From positions 87,814,134 through 87,878,133 of the forward strand of contig OW388293.1 in NCBI GenBank assembly GCA_936450465.1: DNA of 64,000 nt. The letters run 5' to 3'. Positions within the stretch are counted from its first letter, which is position 1. Every line of letters begins with the position of its first letter. The stretch comes from Gibbula magus (taxonomy: Eukaryota > Mollusca > Gastropoda > Trochida > Trochidae). The position numbers were made by a program, and so were the translations under genes. Below are positions 12,384 through 23,100 of this stretch, piece after piece. The notes below the pieces were generated by a model. That model searched no databases. It worked only from the letters and a program-made list of their open reading frames with translations, and was not told the DNA's origin.

Positions 12384-13964
12384 GATTATAGGAAAAAAAG
12401 TCCTTGGAAAAAAAGTCCTTGGAAAAAAAGTACCGGTAAAAAAGTCCTCCGGAAAAAAAATCCTATTACTATAAAAACAGGTTAAATAGACATTAACATC
12501 AAAGATATTGTTAAGAAAACATGAATTGTTTGTACTTGAGGTATCAAGAAGGATGTTGTGATATCTAAATATGGATAATTAACTTTAAGACTTTACTTTA
12601 AGAGGCTTAATTAAGAATTAAGAAAATGTGAGTTTATCTCAATGAATTGAATCAGATGTTATATTGAATAAGGATAAATCAGGGATTAATTAAGCACCAA
12701 TCAAGAGTATATGTGATGTGAGTCTCATGTGATTTTTTCTGAGTGAATGAACTCAACCTTTGTCTGGATATTGTAAATGAAAACACTGGCTTCCAAATGA
12801 GGGTATATAGATGCAAAGTAAATATTAACTATTAAATCATGGAAGTAATTCAGACCAACAAGGGTGGGTTAAAGCTGGTGTTAGATGGCTACATGTACAC
12901 CAAACATGCAACTCGAAAGTCCAAGATTGTTTGGAAGTGCAGTCGCAAATCCAGTCTGGACTGCAAGGGCCAAATTTGGACCAACCTGCAAACTGAAAAT
13001 CCAGAGATCACCCAGACACACAACCACTCACCAGATGATTCTCAGATCAACCTCACCAAACTCCGATTGTCCATGAAAAGAAGAGCCGCCCAGACCAGAG
13101 ACAAACCTGGGCAAATATTTGCAGAGGTGACGTCAGACTACACTGAAGATGTCATTGCTCTACTTCCAAATGCAGATACCTGCAAGAGGACAATGAGAAA
13201 TCAGCGACCTACTCCACCGGCACCAACTCACCGCAGTGATCTTGGTGAGATTCCAGAAGAGTTCCGGATGACTTTCGGGGAAGCCCCTGAAAGTTTCCTT
13301 ATCTATGACAACGGCCCTAACCATCCTGAACGTATCCTTGCTGTCGCGACCAAGAAAGGATTGGAGCTTTTTGCAGATGCAGAAACCATCTATATGGACG
13401 GAAATTTCAAGATGGCACCCAAGATCTCAGTCAGGTATGTTAAAAGATAACCCAAATAAAGACAGTCTAATGATAAATACATATAAAGCTATATACATTG
13501 CTATACAGGTTTGTTGGTATATAACAAAACATAAGTATAAAACAAATTTGTTCTATTTTCCAGGTATACTGCATCAGAGTTCCATTCAGCGACAGCACCG
13601 TCACAGCAGTGTATGCCATCCTACCCAACAAGACCCGGGCCTGCTATGAAGAACTCCTCCAGGCTGTTGTAGACAAGTGTGAAGAGCTTGGTCTGGAGAT
13701 CAACATCACAACAGTTGTCAGCGACTTTGAGGATGCTGTCCTCAGAGCCATTGTAGCAGCTAATTAATGTGTTATTACTATGTATTGTTACTATTGTTGA
13801 ATCTGAATAAAGTGAATTACAACAAAAGTATTATTTTGTCATATTCTGTTATCTAAAATATAAAATAGGACTTTTTTCCGGAGGACTTTTTTTCCTAGTT
13901 AAATTTAGGACTTTTTTCCGGTACTTTTTTTCCAAGGACTTTTTTTCCGGACACCACACATTTA
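12384..13964 (+). mobile_element. MULE-like DNA transposon, deletion derivative
   Basis: The 1581-bp element is bounded by the 9-bp direct repeat CACACATTT (12375-12383 and 13965-13973), the duplication length typical of Mutator-like elements. Its ends are inverted repeats made of short modules: GGAAAAAAAGTCC, GGAAAAAAAGTACCGG and AGTCCTCCGGAAAAAA at 12391-12470, and their reverse complements at 13865-13960. Between them lies a FLYWCH/MULE coding region. The module order differs slightly between the two ends and the outermost few bases match poorly, so the exact termini are inferred from the direct repeat. Confidence 0.82.
12839..13767 (+). pseudogene. FLYWCH-MULE transposase, C-terminally truncated
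   Basis: The frame from ATG 12839 encodes an N-terminal FLYWCH-type zinc finger: W32, C34, C42, H61 and H63 in the expected order, with the leading L/Y pattern. A MULE transposase start follows, with a putative first catalytic Asp (D187 in YMDGNFK). The first frame stops at 13450. Homology resumes at 13564 (VYCIRVPFSDS, then YAILPNKTRACYEELL, then SDFEDA, a putative second Asp) and ends at TAA 13767. The gap can be read as an intron: donor GTCAGG at 13430 and acceptor CAG at 13563 keep the frame, whereas the stronger-looking donor at 13435 does not. The catalytic Glu region and C-terminal zinc/SWIM part of a full MULE transposase are absent, so the protein is not expected to transpose DNA. 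Confidence 0.75.
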
Positions 13965-13973
13965 GCTTCATAA

Positions 13974-14700
13974 TTGGACACATGACATTTAGTTATAACA
14001 TATATAACATTGTTACATTTTCTAACCATTTCGTCAACTCCTTCCACATTTTCTGGTATGAGTACAATCACATTATAAGTGTATTGTGCTCTCAGACACA
14101 TTGTTAACAAAAACGGACAACGGTGAATCAATATATCCAATCGTATGTAAATAATGTTGGTTGTCAAGATATTATGATTTATCTTATAGTGGAACCGTTT
14201 TAGGTTATCACTTTGTGTACCTCTATTAGCCATCAAATTGTCAAATATATCTCCTAGTATCAGTTGACCATTACATTTGCATAAACGTAAAAGACTGTTT
14301 TGCCAACAATAAAGATATTTAATATTGTACCAAAGACATTGATTCAAAACTTAAGAATTACAATTCTCGTTCTCGTAACATATTGTAAAATAGACTACCC
14401 ATGCCTCAACAATATGGTGTCGGAATATATTTGAAATAATAAGTACAATGCATCTGCCACTATGAATACTATTGGCAATCCATAATCTCTGAATATTTAG
14501 CATATACATGTGACATTGTTACTTCATATAGAACCGCCAAACAACAGTGTTTTAATCCATGTTATCCTTTTAGATTAACTTGTATTTGCTATTATTGGAA
14601 CATTCGTGCCTCTTTTTTTCGTAGTTCAAAACATCTCTTCTGAAATGAATGATATCAAAAGATGCAGAGGAAAATAGATCATGATTTAATTTTGGAAGAA
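13974..14700. other. unassigned AT-rich stretch between two transposons
   Basis: No supported gene. A minus-strand reading frame of 150 codons overlaps the MULE end and has no recognisable domains, so I treat it as chance. Confidence 0.5.
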
Positions 14701-14704
14701 TTAA

Positions 14705-15060
14705 AGGGGCAGTAGCACGTTTTTTCGCTCAAATAAGTTGATGAAATGTATTTGAAAGATAATTTCACCAATAGTAAAACATCTTTCTCTCTTCGGAAAA
14801 TAAAGTTTAAAATGAGTGTACATGTTTCGGTAAAGCCATGGGAATCGTTTTTTGTAATACAAACTAATAAATTTTGTTCACAATAAAATGGCCGCTATGC
14901 AATTTTTGCTTTATACGCAACATACTTTTTACCACTACAAATAATTGGTTTGTGTAATAAGATATTTTACCCTCTAAAGTTGATTTAAATGACACAAACT
15001 ATCATTATAAAAGGGAAATTTGAAAAAATAAATTTTGCAAAAAAACGTGCTACTGCCTTT
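14705..15060. mobile_element. MITE copy 2, TTAA target duplication
   Basis: A 356-bp copy of the element at 7590, same orientation, flanked by TTAA at 14701-14704 and 15061-15064. The right terminus reads CTACTGCCTTT instead of CTACTGCCCCT. Interior differences from copy 1 are numerous, so the copies are not recent. Confidence 0.88.
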
Positions 15061-15288
15061 TTAAGCACTTCAACACTACATCTCTACCTATATAGGTGTA
15101 CCAATTTTGCTTCCCAAATGTTCATCTCTATCTCAATTTTCTGCAGCTTATATGATAATAATAGTCTCTACCACTGACTCTAAATCAACATCAAACTTGA
15201 TACCCAACAAATTAAACTGTGCACAATTGTGTCCGATCAAGATTGTAGTCCGCCTTGCGTAGCGTGAGTCTAGATCTCTTTACGATCC

Positions 15289-15319
<31 letters not shown>

Positions 15320-15524
15320 TTTGTATTAATCTAAGTGGTCATGAGGTAACTAGTACATGGGTTTAACTAGTTTGAACTAATTATGCGCAACCTGTATGAC
15401 ATCACCAGATCATATACACATTAACAATTAACTAGCTTTCTTAATTAACTTAAATATGTGGTACGACACAAGAGTTACCTGAAATAACAGTTCCGCATTT
15501 TCTGTTCGAAGTCGTATATGGAAT
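15061..15524. repeat. unassigned flank containing a (CAGA)n microsatellite
   Basis: The only clear structure is an uninterrupted CAGA tetranucleotide run at 15288-15320. No gene is supported. Confidence 0.8.
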
Positions 15525-15722
15525 GTCAATCTTGATGGTTGATTATAGAACAAAGTCAATCTTGATGGTTGATTATAGAACAAAGTCAATCTTGATGGTT
15601 GATTATAGAACAAAGTCAATCTTGATGGTTGATTATAGAACAAAGTCAATCTTGATGGTTGATTATAGAACAAAGTCAATCTTGATGGTTGATTACAGAA
15701 CAAAGTCAATCTTGATAGTTGT
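15525..15722. repeat. 30-bp minisatellite
   Basis: About 6.5 nearly identical copies of a 30-bp unit beginning TCAATCTTGATGGTTGATTA. Because 30 is divisible by 3, frames stay open on both strands and encode ten-residue repeats. Nothing suggests translation. Confidence 0.95.
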
Positions 15723-16854
15723 TAAAGAACAAATAAGGCAGATGTATTTCCTTATTTCTAAGTATCTAGGCAGATAAGGAGTACATGATACTCATATTAT
15801 TGAAAGTACCCGTATGTAAACATGGACACGGAGTATTGATTTTGTTGACAATTTTGGCAAAATGTACTTGAGTTGTGAGGATTTAATTCCAGATCCTATT
15901 AACATCAATTAAGACTCTTCAGTTTTTAACTTTAAGTCCTACGGTGGTCCATAAGGGACATGATTATTTATTTTCCTCGTTGAAAACACAGAAAAATGTA
16001 CTGAAAATACGGAAAACCTGGTATAAAATACGAGAAACTCAAAACGAAACACGTCAAACCCGTAAAAATTCTCTGCTCATAGGGACATTATCATAAATTC
16101 TAAAATTACTTCTATACCAATATTATTTCCTCGAAATTTCTTTGAAAATGAACAAAAACTTGTTGAGGTGGAGAGGGTTTTCACCGAAGTGGAGAGGATT
16201 ATAACCCATGCATGCATATATATTCATTTAATTGCTACCGTTCGGACACTGCAAGATTCGGATTATCGGTGGCCGGACTATCGCGACTTAGCATATATAT
16301 ATATATATTTATTATATATATATTATTTATGATATCCTCCAAAAGAATGAACGTTTTTTAAACATTGGCCATCTGCAATGTAGTTAAGCTGGATTCTTCT
16401 AGGACGCTGCATGTATATGAGAATTATTCATTTAGACAAGTCTTTGTCTAGTTGAATATTTACAATGTCACTCACGTGCTCGCTGCGAGTATTGATTGTC
16501 TAAACATCCAGTTGAACAGCGCTGGAATACTGATCAGATCGTAGATAGGCAAACTAGCTGGGCAAGTATCTACCATTTGTCGCAAGACAAGACAATAGGC
16601 AAACTGATACAATACAAGACGAGTGTTTTTTTTGGATTCAAAGTCTCCTGCCCAAACACAGTTTATCATCATTAGTTGTACAACAAGTGAACACGTTTAT
16701 AACTAATTTTTCAACAATCTCAATTTTACTGGCATATGTTTTATAAATAATGACAAATTTCTTATATTTTGCTCATCACACGACCACAATAATGATTAAT
16801 AAATAGAGCCATTGGCCCTCTTTGTTTTGTTTGATCATGAAGACTGAAATAGAT
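15723..16854. other. AT-rich stretch with (TA)n
   Basis: No gene supported. A TA-rich simple run occurs at about 16290-16325. Otherwise the sequence looks unique. Confidence 0.5.
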
Positions 16855-16992
<138 letters not shown>

Positions 16993-16999
16993 TGTCAAC

Positions 17000-17770
17000 C
17001 CTAACGTGATTCCACTGTGCTTTCACAGCCTGATATTCTACAAGTTGGAGCAAAACTGTCACCCTCTTATACACCTGGTTATGTAAAAGCATCTGCCTGG
17101 CATTAAACACTGGCAGCACTGATCTAACTAAGGCTGTGATGAGTCTCATGGTGCATAGTACAATTTAGAATCCCCATGGGCTAATTAGTCTGGACAAAAC
17201 TTTTCAGTGTTCGAAGCCTACCCATCTTGGAGAAGGAGATGAAAATAATTTTAGGTCATGGCTCATAATGCCCTTATTTGGGGCCACATGTCACCAAAAT
17301 CTACAATTTTGAATATCCATTGGCTAAAGAGTCTGCCAACAATATAAAAGCCTTCTTGGTCTTTTTGTTCTGGAGAAGAAGATGAAAATAGGTTTTTTGG
17401 TCATTGCATGTGAGGCCCTATTTGAGGCCATAGGATCACCAAATCTACTATTAAGAATCTCCATTGGCTAAAGAGTCTGTTAACAATATTTTAGCCTTCT
17501 ATAGGTCTTTTCGTTCTGGAGAAGAAGATGAAAATAGGTTTTAGGTTATGGCCTGTAAGGCCTGTATTTGGGGCCAAAGGGTCCAGTTCTATTCTAAGTT
17601 TCGATTTTTAACATAGGAAATAGTATCCCCATTGGCCAATGAGTCTGTACATAATATTTCAGCTCTAAAGAGTCATTGGTTCTGGAGAAGCAATCGAATG
17701 AGTGAAAAGTTTACGGACGGATGGACGGACGGACGACATGCCATGCCATAAACCCATCGGGCCTTTCAGC
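17000..17770 (+). repeat. dispersed repeat, about 145-bp modules, ending in a GGACGG tract
   Basis: Three diverged modules contain the phrase GAGAAGAAGATGAAAATAGG (near 17228, 17375 and 17518), each followed by 'ccaaat ctac' and 'attggctaa gagtctg' phrases. The block ends in ACGGACGGATGGACGGACGG at about 17712. The same family is found at 20630-20935 (plus) and in reverse orientation at 54970-56300. No protein. I associate such repeats with bivalve intergenic DNA. Confidence 0.7.
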
Positions 17771-18636
17771 TGAGCTAAATATTACTATCAGGCATACATT
17801 CCCTTCTAATTTCTTAATGTGATTTACAAACAAAAATAAAAAGAATCTCATTTTCAACCGGGTTTATTGCTATATGTTCAGATTCTTTGGTTGGACAGTT
17901 TTCACATTTCATTTACCATACATTTAACAAACCTAGTCTTAAGTTAATCAACTTAAATTTTGCATCTGAGTATCAATAGATATATGCATATATATATGTA
18001 TGGCTGTAGTAGAGTTTTAAATGTAAAAAAACAATCTTAACGTGTGCTAGTTCTAACGAAATATAGTTATATCACCATTACGAACATCGTAAAAAAAGGC
18101 ATCAGAAATCCATGCCATAGATAGATAATAAATGTATAAATGCTATATTGAGCATCACAGTATTTGCTATAATATAAATTCTTCAACTTGTTTCAGTGGA
18201 CTCGTTTTGTACGTCACCCTCAGAGTAAGGTACAAATCGACAGCGCTGACTGTCCTGATGTTTCCTATTCATGTACCGACACCTAGTCCAGCAACTAGTA
18301 CTTAAAGAGAGGGTCCTATTGATGAATATCTTGTGGAAACGAAATTCGAGGGAACATTGCTGTTTATACGAATACGTTTTCAATACATACAGTTGAAACA
18401 TTAAACTAGTATACTCTACATTAGGTAAATTTATAAAGAATAGCGAATGTTTATTGTCAAAAACTTAAACACTGAGGATTGAAGGCATTCATCGGCGCTA
18501 CGAGTTTGAAAAGCTTTGATAGGGCATAACAAAACATAAATTCAGTCCAAGATCTACCACGCACCACTCGCACTGATATCTCCCTCGGGCTACTTGGAGT
18601 GTTGCCTCTGGAAGCAGAAATAGACACACGGAAGTT
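17771..18636. other. unassigned stretch with a possible SINE remnant
   Basis: No gene. The segment CACCCTCAGAGTAAGG...GACTGTC at 18206-18262 resembles the tRNA-like part of the SINE at 60720-60760 and may be a decayed relative. Confidence 0.35.
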
Positions 18637-19251
18637 GTGTGTCCTGGGTGTTCTTTGAACATGGACCACAGATACCTACCACACAAGCTGTTCATATCCC
18701 GACTGATCCCGTGCTTCTTACACGACGTCACAACGTCATCGTTAGGTTATGTGGCTGATGTTGTGAGATTGCTAAGGAAGTATCTGATGTATAGTCACTT
18801 GGAACAATTCCTACAATCAGGGTGCTTCTTAAAACGATCCAAATGGAAGAAAGTCGTAAAGACATTAGTCAAAAACTATCACGTGACACAATGGAACAAT
18901 CGACTGGCCGATGACCATGACCTCCACAAATTCCAGCGGATACATAGCAAACAAGAGGTTCATTCTGCATGGACAATGTCACTGAATGATGCATCACTCA
19001 GACGACAGGCCAACTTCGTCATCAAAGCCTGTGCTACAGTCAGAGACCTAAGCGGAAACTGGACTGGGTCATAGATGTGGGCTGATATGCACCGACCCTT
19101 TGACTCATGCCATAACTGTATAACTGCAAGTGAAATTCGCGATGAACTGTGGATGAGCCTTTTCAATGTTGGGCCAATTGAATTCAATGTGAGACTGCAC
19201 AACATGAATTCAACTGAACTTACCGAAACTTTGTTGTTGTTGATGTTTTAA
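18637..19251 (+). pseudogene. LINE ORF2 C-terminal relic
   Basis: A 205-codon stretch is open except for an in-frame TAG at 19072-19074, and the same frame continues to TAA 19249-19251. Features such as WKKVVKTLVKNYHVTQWNNR, LHKFQRIHSKQE, then HRPFDSCHNC and IRDELWMSLFNVG resemble, from memory, the segment after the RT domain and the Cys/His tail of non-LTR retrotransposons. Upstream RT motifs are absent, so this is a 5'-truncated, decayed copy. A host exon pair is the less likely alternative. Confidence 0.45.
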
Positions 19252-20250
19252 ATGAGTTCTCCTTTGTGTGCATACAATACATCACCATGATGTTCAAAAC
19301 GATTCTTAGTGAACTGTCTTGACTTCAGACTATGGTGATCACGACAATGTGATACCTGTTCAAAGGTTATCTAAAATAACTCTGTAACTATTACCCTGTT
19401 CTTCAATGTCTTTAAATGTCACGTACTCTTCAATATGGAGGAATAAACGATTATATATCCACTCAGGTGTGGGTGCTCATCTGGGCTTTAAGCAGACAGA
19501 GGGAGAGCGGTCATAAGCTAAGAGGGACAGTCACATCAACGTTCTGGAGTCCGTCAGCCGTACGATTGACCACTGGTCAGCGCGACTGCGGGGTCACTGT
19601 CTGCTAGTGCACAGGACAGCTCGGTTGCAGTCTGGACAATCAATCGGCAAGCCTTGACTAGGGTGGATCACCTTCCTCAGATCACACTGTTCGTTCGAGC
19701 TAATAGACAATCTGGGTGGTGCTCTCTCTCTCCCAGACATGTACGTGATTTGGACATGTTTGTAATTATGACGTGAAAGTAGTTGTGACATGTGTGTAAT
19801 TATGACATGTATGTAACTATGACACGTATGTGATTATGACATGGTTATAAACTGCATGTAATTATAAGAACTAACACTGTATGTGGCAACTATGAACTTT
19901 GAAACTCACATTTGGAGGAGAGGTGTCGTTCTTTGTTAAAACGCTCCATACACTAGAATATGCCTCTTTCAGGCAACACAGGCAACCTGTCGCGTCTATT
20001 TCTCCAAGTAAAGCCAAGTTTAATTTATTTTCTGATAAGCATAAACTAACGTGCACCGGTCAGCGTGACCCTAAACTTGATTCGGAGGCCTGTAGTATTG
20101 CAGCCAACACAGATAAGGCTAGGCCTCATGACTGTGGCGTCACAATGAAGTTACGTAATGAAGTAAGGCACTCGCTACAGTGAAACTATAATATTATGTT
20201 ATTCGTACTGGAAGAAATTGAAGTGTGTTATTATAACAGAGTCTACGGTA
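19252..20250. other. unassigned stretch
   Basis: No gene is supported. A short imperfect repeat of 'tatgacatgtatgtaa' type phrases lies at 19740-19860. Open frames here overlap on both strands and lack recognisable domains. Confidence 0.5.
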
Positions 20251-20570
20251 TCCCCCGCCAAGGGGGGAAAGTTTAAAGTATATTGAACACTGATTTTGAA
20301 GCTTTATGCTATAATAAATCCTAAATCACTCATTAGTAATATGAACTAGGGCTTGCAGTTCGAAATTTTAAAATGTTTTCATTGAAAATAAAATCGATAA
20401 CCCCAAAAGGCACATATACACATGGTGACTGTTCTTCATATCAAGTTCCATTTAGCTATGCCTTACGGTTTTTAAGTTCTGGTTCGGAAACAAAACCCGG
20501 ACGCACGGACGGACGGAGGTTATTTCAATATCCCCCGGTAACTTCGTAGTGGAGGGGCATGACTATGCTG
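20251..20570. repeat. dispersed repeat bounded by TATCCCCCG motifs
   Basis: Begins near GGTATCCCCCGCCAAGGGGG (20247) and ends at ACGGACGGACGGAGG...TATCCCCCGGTAACTTCG (20505-20550). It contains the phrase TAAGTTCTGGTTCGGAAAC (about 20473). It is related in style to the repeats at 21660-23100 and 23700-24060, which carry 'tctccggaaac' and GGACGG tracts. Confidence 0.55.
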
Positions 20571-20629
20571 TTTATTACTAGGCCTAGTACTGGAAAACAC
20601 TGAAGTGTACCCAGTGATGACGTCACCCT

Positions 20630-20935
20630 GCCAGTAACGCCGTCACGAATCCAATTGGCCAAGGAGTCTATGCGCGTGTCATTTCAGTTTCTAGAGCTTT
20701 TTGTATAGGAGAGGAGGATGAAAATAGGTCTCTCGGTCATGACCCCTGTGACCTATGTTTGCGTCACCAAATCTACAACTTAGAATCCCCGTTGTCTACG
20801 GAGTATGAACGCAACATTTCAGCTCTCTAGAGTCACTGGTTCTGAAGAAGTCGAAACAACGAAAAGTTTACGGACAGGTGGCAAACGGATGGACGGACGG
20901 ACAAACGCCAGACGCCATAAGCCCATTGGACCTTC
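20630..20935 (+). repeat. dispersed repeat, about 145-bp modules (second copy)
   Basis: Same family as 17000-17770: 'ccaattggccaaggagtct', then GGAGGATGAAAATAGG, then 'caccaaatctacaac', then 'agtcactggttctgaagaag', then a GGATGGACGGACGGAC tract near 20890. Confidence 0.7.
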
Positions 20936-20945
20936 TTCCTACAAT

Positions 20946-21513
20946 ATGCTACACACACGTCAAGGGTTGATTCTGAACTGCATTTAAGTAACCGTATCTT
21001 GAGCTCCCTTCAACCACCATACACGTCACTGGTTGATTCTGAACTGCATTTATGTAACCGTATCTTGAGCTCCCTTCAACCACCATACAAGTCACTGGTT
21101 GATTCTGAACTGCATTTATGTAACCGTATCTTGAGCTCCCTTCAACCACCATACAAGTCACTGGTTGATTCTGAACTGCATTTATGTAACCGTATCTTGA
21201 GCTCCCTTCAACCACCATACACGTCACTGGTTGATTCTGAACTGCATTTATGTAACCGTATCTTGAGCTCCCTTCAACCACCATACAAGTCACTGGTTGA
21301 TTCTGAACTGCATTTATGTAACCGTATCTTGAGCTCCCTTCAACCACCATACACGTCACTGGTTGATTCTGAACTGCATTTATGTAACCGTATCTTGAGC
21401 TCCCTTCAACCACCATACAAGTCACTGGTTGATTCTGAACTGCATTTATGTAACCGTATCTTGAGCTCCCTTCAACCACCATACACGTCACTGGTGGATT
21501 CTGAACAGAGGAT
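20946..21513. repeat. 66-bp minisatellite
   Basis: About 8.5 copies of a 66-bp unit (CTTCAACCACCATACA(C/A)G, then TCACTGGTTGATTCTGAACT, then GCATTTATGTAACCGTATCT, then TGAGCTCC). The C/A variant runs C,A,A,C,A,C,A,C. The unit is 22 codons, so both strands stay open (213 codons on plus, 180 on minus). I see no promoter or splice support and treat the frames as a consequence of unit length. Confidence 0.93.
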
Positions 21514-21639
21514 CATTTGCCTTGGTCTACTTGACAAGCTTTGCATCCTGAACGGAATATTTCTAATTTCAGCATACGTATATACACTAGATGAGCGTTT
21601 AGAACGTCTCAAAAGCAGAGCAGTCCCGAAGCATCAATA

Positions 21640-22249
21640 AAATGGGAACTTTTTAAAACAAGGCAAAAGTGAGCGCAGCTCACATACCCCCGCCTGTAGT
21701 TTGACCGCCTTTCTTTAAACTATGTAATCATAAATCATATATTATGATAAGGCTTAGGAATGTGGTTTGGTCAGCACATAACATAGAAAACAACAGGAAA
21801 TGTAATTGTTTGCATAGGTGTGAACTGGACGAGATAACTAAATGTTTTACATCAGAATCTCACCTTCCAATCAGTTGCTTGAAGGTCAATATATATTCCT
21901 ATGTATAAACTGTAGTTATAATCTTTATAAATAATTTATTTTTCATGAATTCAAAAAAGTTTAAAGAAGTGAAAGATTTTAAAGATGATTATCATTTTCT
22001 GAAATATGTTGCCACCATGAGTGAAAATAAAATTCTAGTATATAACTTACCTATTGATGAAATGGAAATGTCCCACTCTCACAGTAAATGTGTGAAATGT
22101 TCAACATGTCAGCTCCATGAACAAAGCAATGTGACAATAATCAAACAAAACACAAATGGGAAATCACCTCGTATTCATGATTTCCAACCATATAGACAAG
22201 TGAAATCAAACTAGGATTGAAGTTTACACATAAAAAATTTTTAAATTAT
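21640..22249. other. flank of a dispersed repeat
   Basis: Holds GTGAGCGCAGCTCACATACCC (21670), the inverted counterpart of the ACCCCCGACTACGTCGTAGC end at 23070, so the region 21660-23100 may be one repeat with inverted ends. A small plus frame (21945-22214) has no recognisable domain. Confidence 0.4.
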
Positions 22250-23100
22250 AAAATCGGACCGTTTTTGGGTAAAAAACCCAAAATTATTTGAACCATGGAG
22301 TTGAAACCCCTAAAAGGCACAACAGCAACATGTAGGTTATCGCTATACCAAATTTGAAGTTTCCAAAGGGTATAGTTTCCGAGATAAGCTCCGGAAACGA
22401 CACAAAGTCCAAAAATGGGACCGTTTTTGGTCAAAATGTCCAAAATTATTTGAACCATGGAGTTGAAACCCCTAAAAGGCACAACAGCAACATGTAGGTT
22501 AGGGGTATAGTTTCCGAGATAAGCTCCGGAAACGACACAAAGTCCAAAAATGGGACCGTTTTTGGTCAAAATGTCCAAAATTATTTGAACCATGGAGTTG
22601 AAACCCCTAAAAGGCACAACAGCATCATGTAGGTTATCGCTATACCAAATTTGAAGTTTCCAAAGGGTATAGTTTCCGAGATAAGCTCCGGAAACGACAC
22701 AAAGTCCAAAAATGGGACCGTTTTTGGTCAAAATGTCCAAAATTATTTGAACCATGGAGTTGAAACCCCTAAAAGGCACAACAGCAACATGTAGGTTATC
22801 GCTATACCAAATTTGAGTTTCCAAGGGGTATAGTTTCCGAGATAAGCTCCGGAAACGACACAAAGTCCAAAAATGGGACCGTTTTTGGTCAAAATGTCCA
22901 AAATTATTTGAACCATGGAATTGAAACCCCTAAAAGGCACAACAGCATCATGTAGGTTATCGCTATACCAAATTTGAAGTTTCCAGGTGGTATAGTTTCC
23001 GAGATAAGCTCCGGAAAAGATTTCGGACGGACGGACGCACGGACGGACGGACACGCGGAGCGCTTTATACCCCCGACTACGTCGTAGCGGGGGTATAACA
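22250..23100 (-). repeat. 163-bp tandem repeat within a dispersed element
   Basis: Five copies of a unit of about 163 bp, with ACCGTTTTTGG near 22258, 22421, 22555, 22718 and 22879. The second copy has lost about 29 bp (CGCTATACC... missing). Each copy contains TTTGAACCATGGAGTTGAAA and 'gataagctccggaaacg'. The block ends in a (GGAC)n tract and GACTACGTCGTAGCGGGGGT at 23075. Confidence 0.88.

Noticed and set aside
13895..14347. 150-codon minus-strand frame
   Set aside because: It overlaps the MULE terminal repeat, has no domain resemblance and an AT-rich random composition.
19871..20183. Opposed 60-94-codon frames
   Set aside because: Mutually overlapping frames on both strands with no homology-like motifs; probably chance.
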